Of a DNA stretch of 64,000 bases, positions 1 through 11,328 are shown piece by piece; positions within the stretch are counted from its first letter, which is position 1; each line of letters begins with the position of its first letter. The stretch comes from Rostratula benghalensis (Eukaryota; Chordata; Aves; Charadriiformes; Rostratulidae): NCBI GenBank assembly GCA_013399305.1, contig VXAI01000166.1:1-64000 (forward strand), given 5' to 3'. The notes beneath the pieces are model-generated. The model did not search any database, was not told the origin of the DNA, and worked only from the letters and a program-made list of their open reading frames with translations. The translations under genes and the position numbers were made by a program.

Positions 1-2
1 GC

Positions 3-362
3 TTACGCCATGCTGTATTGCAGGATCGTGCTGCAATTGATTTTCTTTTATTAGCTCATGGACACGGGTGTCAAGAGTTTGAGGGAATGTGTTGTATGAA
101 TCTTTCTGACCATTCAAAAAGCATCCACCGACAAATTGAAGAATTGAGAGATCGGATACACAATATAAAAGAAGGTGTGGAAGGTTTTGATGGGTGGTTA
201 GCTGCTTTGGGCATAACTGGATGGGTTAAGGATTTGCTTAAACAAGGGATTACTATTCTTTTAATAATTTGTGTTAATAATGATTCCGTGTATATTGCAG
301 TGTTTACAGAAATTTGTAGCCACTTCAATGAAAAAGATTTTTGTAGTACAGCAAAGTCATGA
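3..362 (+). pseudogene. env: Retroviral Env transmembrane subunit, partial and frame-shifted
   Basis: This is the C-terminal part of an Env glycoprotein, which in a live virus anchors the spike and drives membrane fusion. The frame is open from position 3 (CTT/TTA boundary) without an ATG, so the true start lies before the window; the first in-frame TTG at 18 is internal, not a start. The conserved region before the cysteine motif reads AAIDFLLLAHGHG, followed by CQEFEGMCC, a CX6CC motif of the kind used for the disulfide to the surface subunit in alpha- and gammaretroviruses. The surrounding residues are most like alpharetroviruses. A helical NLSDHSKSIHRQIEELRDRI segment follows, then WVKDLLKQ and the start of a membrane span. 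After about 270 this frame turns polar (NNDS) and ends at the stop 360-362. A different frame (271-441) continues with a hydrophobic, cysteine-containing stretch and a polar tail that suit a membrane span and cytoplasmic tail better. That points to a small indel near 265-275, so the copy is broken. Confidence 0.85.
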
Positions 363-441
363 ACAAGGCCCCATGGGGGTGTTCAAAACCCCCAGCAGAG
401 AAATGTTAGTCGAGAAGGATGTCTTAGAAAGGATGTCTTAG
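271..441 (+). pseudogene. env: Env membrane-span and tail sequence in a shifted frame
   Basis: The frame is open from 271 to a TAG at 439-441. It begins with hydrophobic residues and contains PCILQCLQ, then a basic and polar tail. That is what is expected at the end of a retroviral transmembrane subunit, whereas the upstream env frame becomes polar here. I infer a one- or two-base indel in this copy near the junction. The stop falls inside the second copy of a 14-bp tandem duplication (415-442), which also shifts the frame, so the very C terminus is changed a second time. Confidence 0.6.
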
Positions 442-442
442 A
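415..442 (+). repeat. Perfect 14-bp tandem duplication in env tail
   Basis: aaggatgtcttaga occurs twice head to tail (415-428 and 429-442) with no mismatch. Fourteen is not a multiple of three, so the duplication changes the frame of the env tail. The absence of divergence suggests a fairly recent slippage event. Confidence 0.9.
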
Positions 443-458
443 GCTGGTAGGACGTAGA

Positions 459-475
459 CCTTGGGATAACCAAGG
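459..475. other. Small stem-loop before the polypurine tract
   Basis: ccttgg and ccaagg are perfect complements around a 5-base gataa loop. They lie between the env tail and the polypurine tract. A role is unknown, and it may be chance. Confidence 0.4.
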
Positions 476-485
476 CTAATTAACA

Positions 486-502
486 AAACAAAAAGGGGGA
501 GA
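486..502 (+). promoter_or_regulatory. Retroviral polypurine tract
   Basis: This is a purine run of A residues, GGGGG and AGA (one C near its 5' end), directly followed by TG at 503. In retroviruses this tract is the RNase H-resistant primer for plus-strand DNA synthesis and abuts the 3' LTR, so it fixes the LTR start at 503. Confidence 0.85.
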
Positions 503-611
503 TGTGGGTCAGGGCGAAACAGCCGTTGTCTGGGCCTAGGGCTTGAATGTTGGCTTAATCAAGTTGACACTTTGCTTGCATCAAGCTGCGTCCCGTCTCT
601 GAGTCGCGGCA
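503..611 (+). mobile_element. Start of 3' LTR (right end uncertain)
   Basis: It begins TGTGGGTC immediately after the polypurine tract, as a U3 should. The sequence is relatively CpG-rich to about 611 (ctgcgtcccgtctctgagtcg region), then becomes ordinary AT-rich DNA. I see no TATA box and no AATAAA within it, and about 110 bp is short for an LTR. It may be truncated or internally deleted, or the real end may lie further right. Confidence 0.5.
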
Positions 612-3600
612 GTTGCATATGTCTTTCAAAGGACTTGAAATATGGCATCTCTATTCTGTTTGACATCTTGGATAAAACAGGTCTAAAACCAGTACTGCTG
701 CCAGATTATATCTGGAAGGACATGGCTTGGTTTAAAAAAAGAAAAGAAAGTTTCCAAGGGTGTCATTGTGTTGCAGTAAATTCACCGTGAACAGAGTCGA
801 GGAAGAACTTATTGGGTAAAACTCAGGCATTTCAATATCATTATGACAGTGGAGGTTTGTCTCTGTATAAGGACGTAAAGGAAGAATGTCTCTTGGGAGT
901 TGATTTGAGCTTTGGGTGTGCTCAGTTTCTGAGTGTGGATGTGGCAAAAAGTTCACCTTCAGTGTTTATAGAATATAAGAGTTTGTTGAGTTGTTGAGTC
1001 AAGTGCCAGACCGAGATCTTCAGTAATAGTCTAGATTTAGGTGGCCTAATTTAAATCTAAGACTTGCTGTTGGCATTTCTTTGTAACTAGATTTGTCCTC
1101 CATCTAATAATTGGAATTACGTATATTGATTATTTTTTTTAATAGGCTTTGAACTACCCCAAGCAACTCTGAGAACATCAGTTAAATTGGAGAGCTTTCT
1201 TCAACTGTAATTTGTACTAATCATATTATTCACACTGCGACTATATCAATATGCAGCTTGCTGGTTGAGTGGCTTGCTAGTATGTATGTTTCCAGTTTCT
1301 CCTCTGTCAGTAAATTCTAAGAACTGTACAATAGAGAAGTATTGCGCTGTTGTTCATCCCACATAATAAAACAGTGATATCTAAGAGCTGTTATGTAGTG
1401 CCTTCCAGCATCTTTGTGATTTACAATCTTTTCTCAGACAGCTTATCCCAAGCGGGCTAGGACTAAGAATACCAGTACGCTTAGAAGACATTGTTTGATT
1501 AATGAACACCCATTCTGAGTTATGCAAAGACTTTCCTGCCTTTGAGATTGTCTTAATTAACAAAATGCAAAAGCTCTCCTATCAGTGCACAGACAGACTG
1601 TGATATTTTAAAAACAAAAACATGATAAAAAAGGTGTTCATCATGTTCAAATAACTAGTGAAAAGATGGGCAATTGTTCAGGGTGTTACACTTCTGGGAC
1701 TTTTTGTTCTGCATAGCTGTGGCTTTATTGTGTAGCTTATACATAAGAGTGGTTAGATACAGTATAGTGTTTGATGTATTTGAAGACTGTCCTAGAAGGC
1801 TGGTGGAAAAAATGGGACGTACTTGAAATGCATGTGAGTTTCCCAAAGGTGGAATCAAATCTCAAATCCTAACCTAAGGACAGAGAGGTCAATCTGACAG
1901 TGAGTCCTTAGTATTACTGTATTTATTCAATGTTGTCAGTAGGGTGAAGGAAATCCCAAATTTGCTCTAGATGCTAACAAGTTTATTGAGAATCATCAGT
2001 GCTGTTTTGGCTTCAGACTTAATTTCATGTGCAAACTTAGTTATGAGTCTAGTCTCTAGTCTTTTAAATAAGACATCGTAAAGTAACTTTAATTCTACAC
2101 CAAATGTTCTGTGCACTTTTTCTGTTGAGGGCAAAAATTAATTCTTTCCTAAAGCACAACTGAAAATCTGCAGGAACTGGAAATGCTGGGACATTTCTAT
2201 GAGTTAGCCTAACAATTCTGATGGCAAACCTAGGAGTGTTTGAGGTGCAATTCATGCCAAACTCATCTCCAGGCATTTGCAAGAATATGTGCATCTTCAC
2301 ATAGCAGCCTTTATCTGCTAGAACTATTCAGCTTGACTCTGTTGGGGTTTTTTTGCTTTGTTTTGTAATGCCTGCATATTACGAATAGTCTCTGTACTGA
2401 AGAATATTTAGTTCACTGCAGCTCATACATTGCTCACTATTCCCTCTGTCACATTTCATCTTTCTAAAATATTGGTTTAGAGCTCCATCAATGTGGCATG
2501 GAAATTTCAAACACATACAGTATTTTAGTAGTTGCTAAAATTGGTGCAAAACATGAATATTCCTCTTTACTCAAATTAGTTTTCTGTCATGAATGTAAGT
2601 ATGCCAGAAACTTGAATAATGCTTCTGGTAAGCTTACAATTTATAATTGCAGTTGATCACTTGACTGAAATCAAAGGTTTTGAAATCATTACCATCAGAA
2701 TTGAGACCAAAGCATTTGCTGCTTTATTCTTCATTAGACTGAAGAAGCTAATCTTTTAATGACTTATCTCCTTGGTTTGATCTGTATTTGAAGCTGGAAG
2801 AAAGCTAAGCTGTTAAATTTTTAAGGTGTTATCCACCACCTTTCTATGAGTTATGTTGCAAAAACAGTATGGTTCTTGGCTGTACTAAATGTGGTTAAAA
2901 GAAGAGCGAGGAGCTTGAGTTTCAGCTTTTTAATATTACGTGTATTGAAGAGTTGAATATGTATATTCTAAAAAAATTTAACGGTCTCTAGAACAGTCAA
3001 GAAGCAGGGGAGTGAAAGAGGAGCTGTAAGGCATTAAAAATCAACCTTCAGTTCTCCATTATTAATAATAAAAAAAACCTTAGTGAAACCAGCTTTAATC
3101 TGGACTAATAAAATATTACAACTCGTGGAAATGTGTTGGTGGATGTCAAATTGCACTGTTGTCTGTTTTTTTGGCTGCAGTGTGATCTTAATGAAAAGAA
3201 CAACATTGCTTTTGATCACTGAGGTTTCTCATTCAATAGTTCCAGTTTTTACAGAGTGAGTATTGAGATTTTCAGCCTGATGAAAGTCTTTATTCAAAGT
3301 GTATACAAACTTGTCTTCCTCAATTGCTTCTTACTCATACAGTGCGTGCTTGCTTGTTTCATGATTTTTATGTTAGGTGCTGAGAGCCCCATCTCGGTGT
3401 ATGCACTGTGCATCTCAATGTGTTGCTGATGTCTAAACTCAAAAAGGCTAAAGAAACTCATGTCAAACCTTCAAAAAGACTTTGCCTTGTCCCATGCTTC
3501 ACAGGAGCACTCCAGCTTCCTATAAACTGGAGAGGACCCAGTTACAGAAAACATGCTTCTGTGGCAAGGAAGGATTTGAAATGAGGAGTAATCAACTGCC

Positions 3601-4045
3601 TGGTCAAGGGCTCAAATTTTTAACTTGCTTCACGGAGTAGGGGGCTGAGGGCAAAGTATCAACATCACTGTATTGTTTGCCACACTGGAAGAGAAATTTA
3701 ACCCTGTTTGGCTCCTTTAAAAAGCCTATTTCCATAGCTAATTTGCAGTTGTTCTGGAGTGGTGCATCTTTTCAGGTTGAAGAATTGGGAAACTTTTTAT
3801 GTATTTCTGGTATTTAAGTTGCTTAGTAACTAATTAGTTCATAAATTTCCTGGGGCACACTTCTGAGGACAGCTTTTTTATTATGCATTGCTATTATGGC
3901 TACCTCTTTCAGGACTATGGAAAATACAGAAGAGTGGGTACAATGTGCTTGCCTATGTGTAAAGCACCATGAAGTTTATATAGGCTAGGCTTGATTGTCA
4001 GAATTTTGAGTTTGGCCTATACTAGATTTTTGGGTTATCTAATTG

Positions 4046-4063
4046 AAAAAAAAAAAAAAAAAA
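4046..4063. repeat. Poly-A run (A18)
   Basis: Eighteen consecutive A, then G and five A. No retroposed body is recognisable upstream. Confidence 0.9.
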
Positions 4064-4112
4064 GAAAAATTTGATGACGTTGCTTTACTTTGTTGTTTTG
4101 TCAGTAGTAGCT

Positions 4113-4167
4113 AAAAAAAACCCGCAAAACCCCAAAACCAAAAAACCCCAGCAAACAAAAAAACCCT
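4113..4167. repeat. A/C-rich low-complexity tract
   Basis: A runs alternate with C3-C4 runs. It is one of a family of similar tracts in the window (15.3, 25.2, 26.2, 37.3, 53.75, 59.6 and 62.5 kb). The other strand is T/G-rich. Confidence 0.85.
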
Positions 4168-7100
4168 GAAGAATCCAAATCATAACCACAGAACCCTTGC
4201 AGAAATTTTGAATCCTTATCAGGGTAATGCTTATTATGTGGTGCTGATAAATGCCCTTGGTGATCACAGTAACTACTACAGGCTGAGTAAACTGTTTTCT
4301 GTGCCTCTCCTTGTGTGAGGAAAGATGACATAAAGAACTGAATTGCACCTTTTGTGTCTTATTTCATAGCATGAGTTTTTATTTGCTGCAGTTAAAGAGT
4401 GTAAGGAGTCAGTGTTGTGTTAATTTGGAAATTCGGGAATACTTTGAGTGAACAACAGTAGCTCTGAAGATAGATATATTTTTAAAACGTATGCAAAAAC
4501 CTCTAAATTTTTATCATCTTCCTATGACATAATAGGGATAGAAATGTTTTGGATGTGATATGGAATTAATTTGCTATTACTCCTGATCCAAATACTGTAT
4601 ATTGTTCTGGTTTTGAGAAGTGGAAGAAAATATTCCCTTTCTCAATTTATGCCATACTTGCCATCTCAGTTAATTTCTCAATGTTCCTAACACTATGCAG
4701 GGTAACCATGATGGTTCCTCACTGGTCCTCATACATTTTACATTGCAATGGGTCTGTTGCCCAAAAGTATTAATTTGCATTCAGAAACCTGGCTACATTT
4801 TATTTTAGTTTTCCTTTGATGTAGTACATTGCTAATGTAAATCAGATCATTAGTTGGATTTATGGACTGACAGCTTTATCTCTTAAGTCCAGAAGTAAAT
4901 ATTCTTGCTTTTTTGAAACTGGTTCTCTTTGAGCAATTTGAGTACCCTAAACTAACACTAGCAATGGAGATGACTAGTCATCAAGCTTCTGGTTTGATTT
5001 TGGAACTTGTTACTGAAATAGTTAAAACAGACCCAATACCTGAGAAAGCATTTCAGAACTGTTGTTAATACAGCAGTTATTTTTCATGGTGGCAGCTTTC
5101 TATAAATGAATGACTCCTATATCTGTCTGTATTTTAAAGGAGTTGAAGGTCTTTTGTGTCTGAAGCACCAAAAAAAGTTTAAGAAAAGGAAGCTAATTTT
5201 CTCCACTAGATAATTCTTGGCACACCATGGGTAATAGACTAAAATTTCTTATTGTCACTGAAAGAGAAAGATGCAAGTATTTAAGAGGACTATGTGCTGA
5301 ACTTGAGTCCTTCAGATGTGTTATAGAAGAGATTTTAATGTAAGAAGAAAAGAAATAAAATCCTCTTGCCCACTTGTGTGCATTTGGCAGTGGAAGAGCT
5401 GAGAGACCATAAGGAGTTCTGCTGCATGACTGTTCTGTGCTAGAGCATTCGGATGGGATGTTACTGCAAAGCTGCTTGTTTTAGAAGTTGTCAATAACAT
5501 ACACTAGGCCATAGTCAATGTAATTCTGAACAAATAGCTGCATAAATCATGTGCTGATCCAGGTATATACAGGTGGGCAAGTATACTAGAGACAATATTT
5601 CTGTTACAGATACTGGTACACGAACAATCTTGATTTAAGTGCAGTCAGTCATGAAGAAAAAATTGTGTTTTCTTCATAATTTCTTGAACATTAAGATTAA
5701 CTTTTTTATTTCTTGAGAGATGGCATGTACATATACCAAAATAAACTTTATTTAGGTGTTTAGAGGAAAGGCAGGATCACAATGAGCACTTACTGTAAAT
5801 AAGACAAGACTGGATTTAAAACTTGCATCATGGACTACCACAGCTGTCTGTTATTTTGTTGTGTTTTTCTATATTCTGAAAGTTACAGAAATTGAAAATC
5901 TTTATTTTAAAATTCAGCTAGAATGAAAATACTTGCTAACATCAGTGTAAGTTATGTTATTGGAGTAATATCCTATGTAATGAAGACAAATATGCAGCAT
6001 GATATCAGACAATGAAATATTAATGATGGATTACTCTCTATTAACTGTTGCTTCTATCAAGAAAGACTAAATAAGGCAAGTGACTCCCACTGAGGTAGTG
6101 AGAATGCTGTGCCTAATCAAATAAAAACCAAGTGGATATTTCAGTTTTTGTACATAGGAGAACTGCTTTTATTAAAGGAACTTTACAGGCAGGGTCTGAA
6201 AAATTATTAAATTGCCACCTGGGTATTATAAAGGTCTATTATGTAGACATTAACATTTATAGTGGTACACATGGAAAATAGCACTACACCTTAGTTTATC
6301 ACTTTAGTCTCTGTGTAACACATAAGCAAGTATTATACTGCTTCTTGCAACAGAATCCATAATTGGTGTAAATCCATGCAGAACTGGTGAAAGTTGATGC
6401 AATAATGGGAAATTCAGCTTATTGGCTTAATGCGGAATTGAGGTATAGTACTGCCTTTATTTTTAGAGGTGAAATGCTGCTATTAATAAGATAATGAACA
6501 AAGAATGGACAGTTGAATTTGTGAGAGCCACTGCTTCATGGTGCATCTTTATGCATGAATGTTATGAACCACATTACTGATGTGGTCACTAACAACACAA
6601 GACAGAAAGGAGCTTAGAGCATAAGGTGAAATGACGTTCCAAGCAATATCAAGTGTCTCTTGATTTCTTCAAGAACACTGTTAGTGTTTCTCCAACACTT
6701 AAATAACTATGCACCAATAAGGGTGAAGGAGAAAGCAGAACTAAGTGATGTATCCACTTTACCAGATGGATAGGCAGAGCACTAAAGAAAGTGATGTACT
6801 GGAGAACCCTGTACAAGCTGGTACCCAGACAAATTCTTGGTTGTTATACTTGAGTCGCTAAAGATGCTGCATCTCAGAACTACTTGTTCCCAGCATGGAG
6901 TGTGGGTTGGTTCTTTGCATGATTTTATATTTTTTTAAATGATACTGCCTTCCAGTATTTTCTACATAATTGTAACAGGATTTATACCATCTAACTTTAC
7001 TTTACAGTTACTTACTGTCTGTATTACCTTTTCATTATTGCTAACTGTCAGTGTATTGGAGGTTTTTGTTTGGTTATTTTTTTTTTTCTTCATGTAGCTG

Positions 7101-8293
7101 TTACACTAGGAATCTGGAGCAGTGTAGGAGCTTTATATCCTGTTGGTTTTATATTGTAGTACATAGTTAGCTGTCATGTTCTGTACTTAATATTATTGAC
7201 TCTCTCTTAAAAAAAAAAAGCCCCTAAAATTATGCTCTCGTAACTTGGTAACTAAATATAAAGCAATGTATTAAAATTCAAGTGTAATAGAACCTGGCAA
7301 TCTAAAAATTCCTTCTTCCTCGCTGAAATAATTTCTGGAGTTATCTGTAAGAGAAATAATATCATCCTTTTGTTACTGCACTGTGTAGTGAGGGAGGAAT
7401 GACTAAAACTGAACTTCCAAGTGGTTTTGCCAGCACGAAGTACTAATTTACTGCAACAGTGGCTAGTGTGTGCAGTGCAAGGTACTTGAAAGAAACATTA
7501 AGAGGTGTACTGTGCAGTGTTGTATAAGTTTGCTCTCGAAGGCAACTTGATGTTTCTTAGGGACAAGTACGACAAAAGTGGTTTCTGTCAACACAAATGA
7601 AGCTAAGCCGAGGGACGAGTGTGGGCTCAAGTAACATCAAGCAAAGGTCCTGGCTGTAGCTGAAAGTAGTGTAAAGTCAGCCTTGTACCTAACTGATGTG
7701 CTTTCCTTTTTTGATTGGTAATCGTGTGTCACTTGGAATAGGTGACTGCGGCAGAAGTGAATGGAAATGTGAGTCATATCTGTCTTGTTGGAAAATTGAT
7801 CCATCCAGTATGAAAGTCTGAGCTCAAGGGAGCCCTGGGAAAACTGCTGAAACAGAAATCCAGTGAGGGTTGTGTAAAGACCTGGGAAGTCTGTTCTTCC
7901 TAGCTTTCAGTGGCTTGCACTTGGGGGAAATACTGTCAGAAGCAGGGATGGACTGTGTGTCCGCTGAACTAGTCTTATGTCCTTATAACTCATTTTGTAT
8001 ACTGTGTTCTTTAACAAAAAAAAAAAAGTAAGACCCAGCACCTTGAATGCTTAATAGTGCAAGTTGTGGAAATGTAGAAGTTATTTAAATCCATGGAAAG
8101 GCAGTAGTCTAATGATCGCAGTAATGAAGTAGGAGTGAAACTACCTTTGGATAATGGAAGGTAAACTAATCAGACAATGTGATGAAGTGATTTGTAGTGA
8201 TTTTGCAAGAGTTAATAGTTGTCACCTGCTGTGTTGTACACTAATTTTTTTGGGGAGAATGAGTAAATCCTAGATGGTGTGTATTTATCTACA

Positions 8294-8406
8294 CAAGGCT
8301 GGAAGGGCCTTTATCGAACCTGGTCAAGTGGAAGGTGTCCCTGCCCATGACAGGTAGGAACTTTACAGATCTTTACAGACCTTCCCAACCCAAACCATTC
8401 TGTGAT
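8294..8406 (+). mobile_element. CR1 LINE fragment, 3' end
   Basis: It contains the CR1 3'-end landmarks in order: caaggctggaagg, acctggtcaagtggaaggtg, tccctgcccatgacagg, then ccttcccaacccaaaccatt and ctgtgat. There is an imperfect repeat (ctttacagatctttacagac) where other copies have a single stretch. It is 5'-truncated, as usual for CR1, and non-coding. Confidence 0.85.
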
Positions 8407-9120
8407 AGGCAAGAAAAGTTATTAATGTTGGATCTGTGCACTACAGAATCAGCTTAAAGCACAAATTTGATCTAAGTTACTCTCTCATCAACAGACACAG
8501 TGGGCAATAGATGAGTTGATGAACAGTACAGTGGTTAACTTTTCTTTGCACTTTTTCTTTCCTTTCATATTATTGAATATATGAGGTGTTCCTTTGTATT
8601 TTGTTGGGGTTTTAACTAAAGGTACTTTAATTGGCTTTGAATAAAAGATATAACTAAACTATTCACTCTTTTTGAAAAATTGTCAATGGATATTTATAAC
8701 TTTTCTGTTGTAGTGGAAAATTTTTGTCATGGACTGAAAGAGTGAAGGGAAGACATTAAAATTCTGTCATATTAGGGATGAGAAATTTGTTTCCAAGCCA
8801 GCTGTAATGAAGTATGCTATAATAATATTTCTCAGAACTATGAGTAAAAGAGGATGACTGAAGTGGCAAAATTATAGATCTCAATGTTCTATAAAGAAAT
8901 CTGCTCTGAGAGAAAATAGATGTAAAGCAGGGCTTGCTCAAAGATGTACAGAAAGGAAATTGCTATTCTCGGTCTCAAGAAATCACATCTACTGAGTCTC
9001 TGTTGAATTAACTCTCTGAAGGATTTGCTTCTGCACATAAATTCTAACCACCCCAAGATACAGCCTGGTAATTTGAATTTAGCCTGATCCCGATTATATT
9101 CAAGTTTGCCACTTGCACAT

Positions 9121-9190
9121 CTGATGACTCATTTACACATTACGTGTAATGATGCATCTGATGATGCGTGCATTCAGTGACTTAGTCACA
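9121..9190. promoter_or_regulatory. Cluster of symmetrical bZIP-like sites (candidate)
   Basis: It holds TGACTCA (9125-9131, AP-1 consensus), the inverted pair ttacac/gtgtaa around attac (9133-9149), several gatgatgc/gatgcat steps, and gtgac-tta-gtcac near the end. The density of symmetrical sites in ~70 bp is unusual for the neighbourhood. Function is inferred from motifs only. Confidence 0.3.
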
Positions 9191-10339
9191 TCACTTGAGT
9201 GTCTCTGTAGGGCACTAGCAGTCTTTATATGTGAATGCCTCTAGCTGTAGAATTTTGAAGTTGTGAATTACCCAAGCATCTTGATGGTGATTCATGTAGT
9301 TAAGTTTGTACTGTCTTATAGAACTTCATTTTTAGTGTCTAGCTGACTAATATCTATGTCATTGGGAGTGGGCGTGTGGGTGGGGTGGTAAAATTTAAAC
9401 TCTTGATATCAGAGAAGTTGCTGCAACAAAGAACAATCCCGTTCTTGGAAACCTGGATGTGTAAGGAAAGTTTCAGGCTTTTTGTACCAACATCAGTTTT
9501 CTCAAAGCAAACTCATCCTTGTTTTACTTGTGGGTTAGTCAGCAGGGACTTGTATTCAAGATCTGCCACCTAGTTCCATGAAATAAAACACCAAAGTGCC
9601 ATAATTGAAGTAAATGTTGTACTTTTCCTTCCCTCTCTGTGGAAATATTAGGGGGACTAAGGCTATGAGGTGAAGAGAACACATGGAAACTAACAATTTT
9701 TTTCCATTTTTTTCCTGTGAAAAAGCTAACTATTGTGCTTTTTGGCTTGCGGCTTGCAGAGCTGTAAGTTGTAGTAGGCTTATGAGATTTGGACAGGAAG
9801 TTGTGGTTCACACTGTTGTAAGCTAAATAGCATTCAGGTTTGTAGTCTTCAGCAATTTGATCTGGTTAATGTGGCAAGGTAAAGTGTATGAGCAGTGCTT
9901 CAAAGCATATTTGTTGGCACTACTTCAATCTGATCCTGAATGATAACTTTAATAATATATAGATACTAAACAAAATTCTAAGGAAGTATCAACTTGGAGC
10001 AGTACTCCCTTAAGCAAAGGGGCTCTTCTGAACATTTCACCATGCCCCCAGCTTTAAGACAATGATAGATTTTAAAACATCCAAACCTACTTTGTAACTT
10101 CAGGTTATTTCCTACCTTATGGAATAAGAATATTCTGAGTAACAACTGATTCTGCAAGTCTCCAGTAGCTTGTAACTTCCTTAAGCTGATTACACTCCAG
10201 TGATTTATTTTTCATATTTAATTTTTTTTTTTACCTGATGATTGGGTTTGCTTTCCTAGAATAGGGATGTATAGATGGAGAAAGAGGTGTCATTGATCTT
10301 ATCTATCCTGAATATTGGGGAACAATTCAAAGTTTTCAG

Positions 10340-10660
10340 TTCTTTCTGGTGACTTATTCAGCTTTTGTGTTAGCTGTTTGCAAGAGGTTGACAACTGCTA
10401 GAGCAGTTGAGAGCCTGTTCCTTAATTGCTCCCCAACGCACATTCATCGCTCACTTGAACAAACTGCTTTTGGAAGAGAAGCTGCTTATCATGTCTCATT
10501 GTGCAGCAGCACAACAGCACTAAGAGTAATCAATAGTGAAATACACTGTTAAATAAAGCCAATTAGAACCCATTAAAATATCATTTTACAAGGAAAACCC
10601 AATCAGTATTTAAGTAACAATTGGAGGTTTCTCTCTTAACTGGACCATTATTATTCAAAA
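10340..10660. promoter_or_regulatory. Candidate conserved noncoding element
   Basis: This is a stretch of complex, non-repetitive sequence with few homopolymers. It holds homeodomain-like (cttaattg), SOX-like (cattgt) and E-box-like words. The texture resembles vertebrate conserved noncoding DNA, but no alignment was possible. Confidence 0.25.
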
Positions 10661-11113
10661 GAACATAGATATATGAATATAGTTCCCTTTTAAAGCTCCA
10701 TTGCATGCACAACCAACATATTTGGCTCTATTAGAATTGAGGTGTAGAATTTCACGTATCTACTAAACATTTTTATTATACAGGTATACAATAGCACGGC
10801 ATAATCTGTACATTTCTTGGCTTTCAAAGTCTTGCAGAGAACAAAGTCTTGATTTCTGCTGAATCTTTAAGCTCTATGACTTGCATAGGAGTTATCATAC
10901 TGTGTGGAGGTTCAGCTCACCTGGGAGGGAGGTTATGCTTCACTTTGGTAGAAAAATACTTCAGGTAGCGAGATGCAAAGCAAAGAGTCTAGCACAGAAA
11001 GACATGCTGCTAATGTTGGTATGTGCTTCTACAGCAAGGTAAATTTTGGAACCACAGCTTGCTTACATGGGCCACCCTGCGAGTGGACCTGAAGAGAATT
11101 GATATTGAACCTG

Positions 11114-11328
11114 GGTAAAAGTGAAGTCTTCTCACAGAAAGGGTGGTCAGACACTGGAATAGGCTGCCCAGGAAGGTGGTTGAGTCCCCATCCCTGAATG
11201 TATTTAAGAGTCCTTTAGATGTGGTGTTGGGAGATACGGTGTAGGGGAGGAATTTGTAGAGTAGGGCTGATGGTTGGATTCAATGATCCCAAGGGTCTCT
11301 TCCAACCTGAATGGTTCTATGATTCTTT
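11114..11328 (+). mobile_element. CR1 LINE fragment, 3' end
   Basis: The remnant matches the CR1 C-terminal and 3' region: tcacagaaagggtggtcag, cactggaataggctgcccag, ttggattcaatgatcccaag, and the terminal gattctttgg after ttctatgattc. It is 5'-truncated. Its tail is very similar to the short copy at 48930-48991, so both probably belong to one subfamily. Confidence 0.9.

Larger units (their letters stand above)
1..611 (+). mobile_element. 3' end of an alpharetrovirus-like endogenous provirus
   Basis: The order is env transmembrane-subunit coding sequence, a short untranslated stretch, a polypurine tract and a TG-starting LTR, which is the standard 3' end of a plus-strand provirus. The 5' LTR, gag, pol and most of env lie before the window. 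The right edge is uncertain: the GC/CpG-bearing retroviral-looking sequence fades at about 611, where a CA dinucleotide could be the LTR end, but no target-site duplication can be tested without the 5' flank. The element is old or damaged, because env has a frame change and a short tandem duplication. Confidence 0.8.
612..8293. other. Intergenic, no gene seen
   Basis: This is AT-rich, CpG-poor sequence with frequent stops in all six frames and no open frame that resembles a protein family. It holds an A18 run (4046-4063), an A/C-rich tract (4113-4167) and short A or T runs near 7080, 7210 and 8015. The first few hundred bases may include unrecognised retroviral or flanking sequence. Confidence 0.7.
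8407..11113. other. Intergenic, no gene seen
   Basis: No coding sequence is recognisable. It contains a cluster of symmetrical bZIP-like sites at 9121-9190 and a candidate regulatory stretch at 10340-10660, listed separately. Confidence 0.65.

Noticed and set aside
6091..6099. tgaggtagt resembles the let-7 seed
   Set aside because: The match stops after nine bases and there is no hairpin.
8436..8448. gtgcactacagaa resembles the core of the miR-148/152 family
   Set aside because: Flanking bases differ from the mature microRNA and no complementary arm for a hairpin is found nearby. Chance match.
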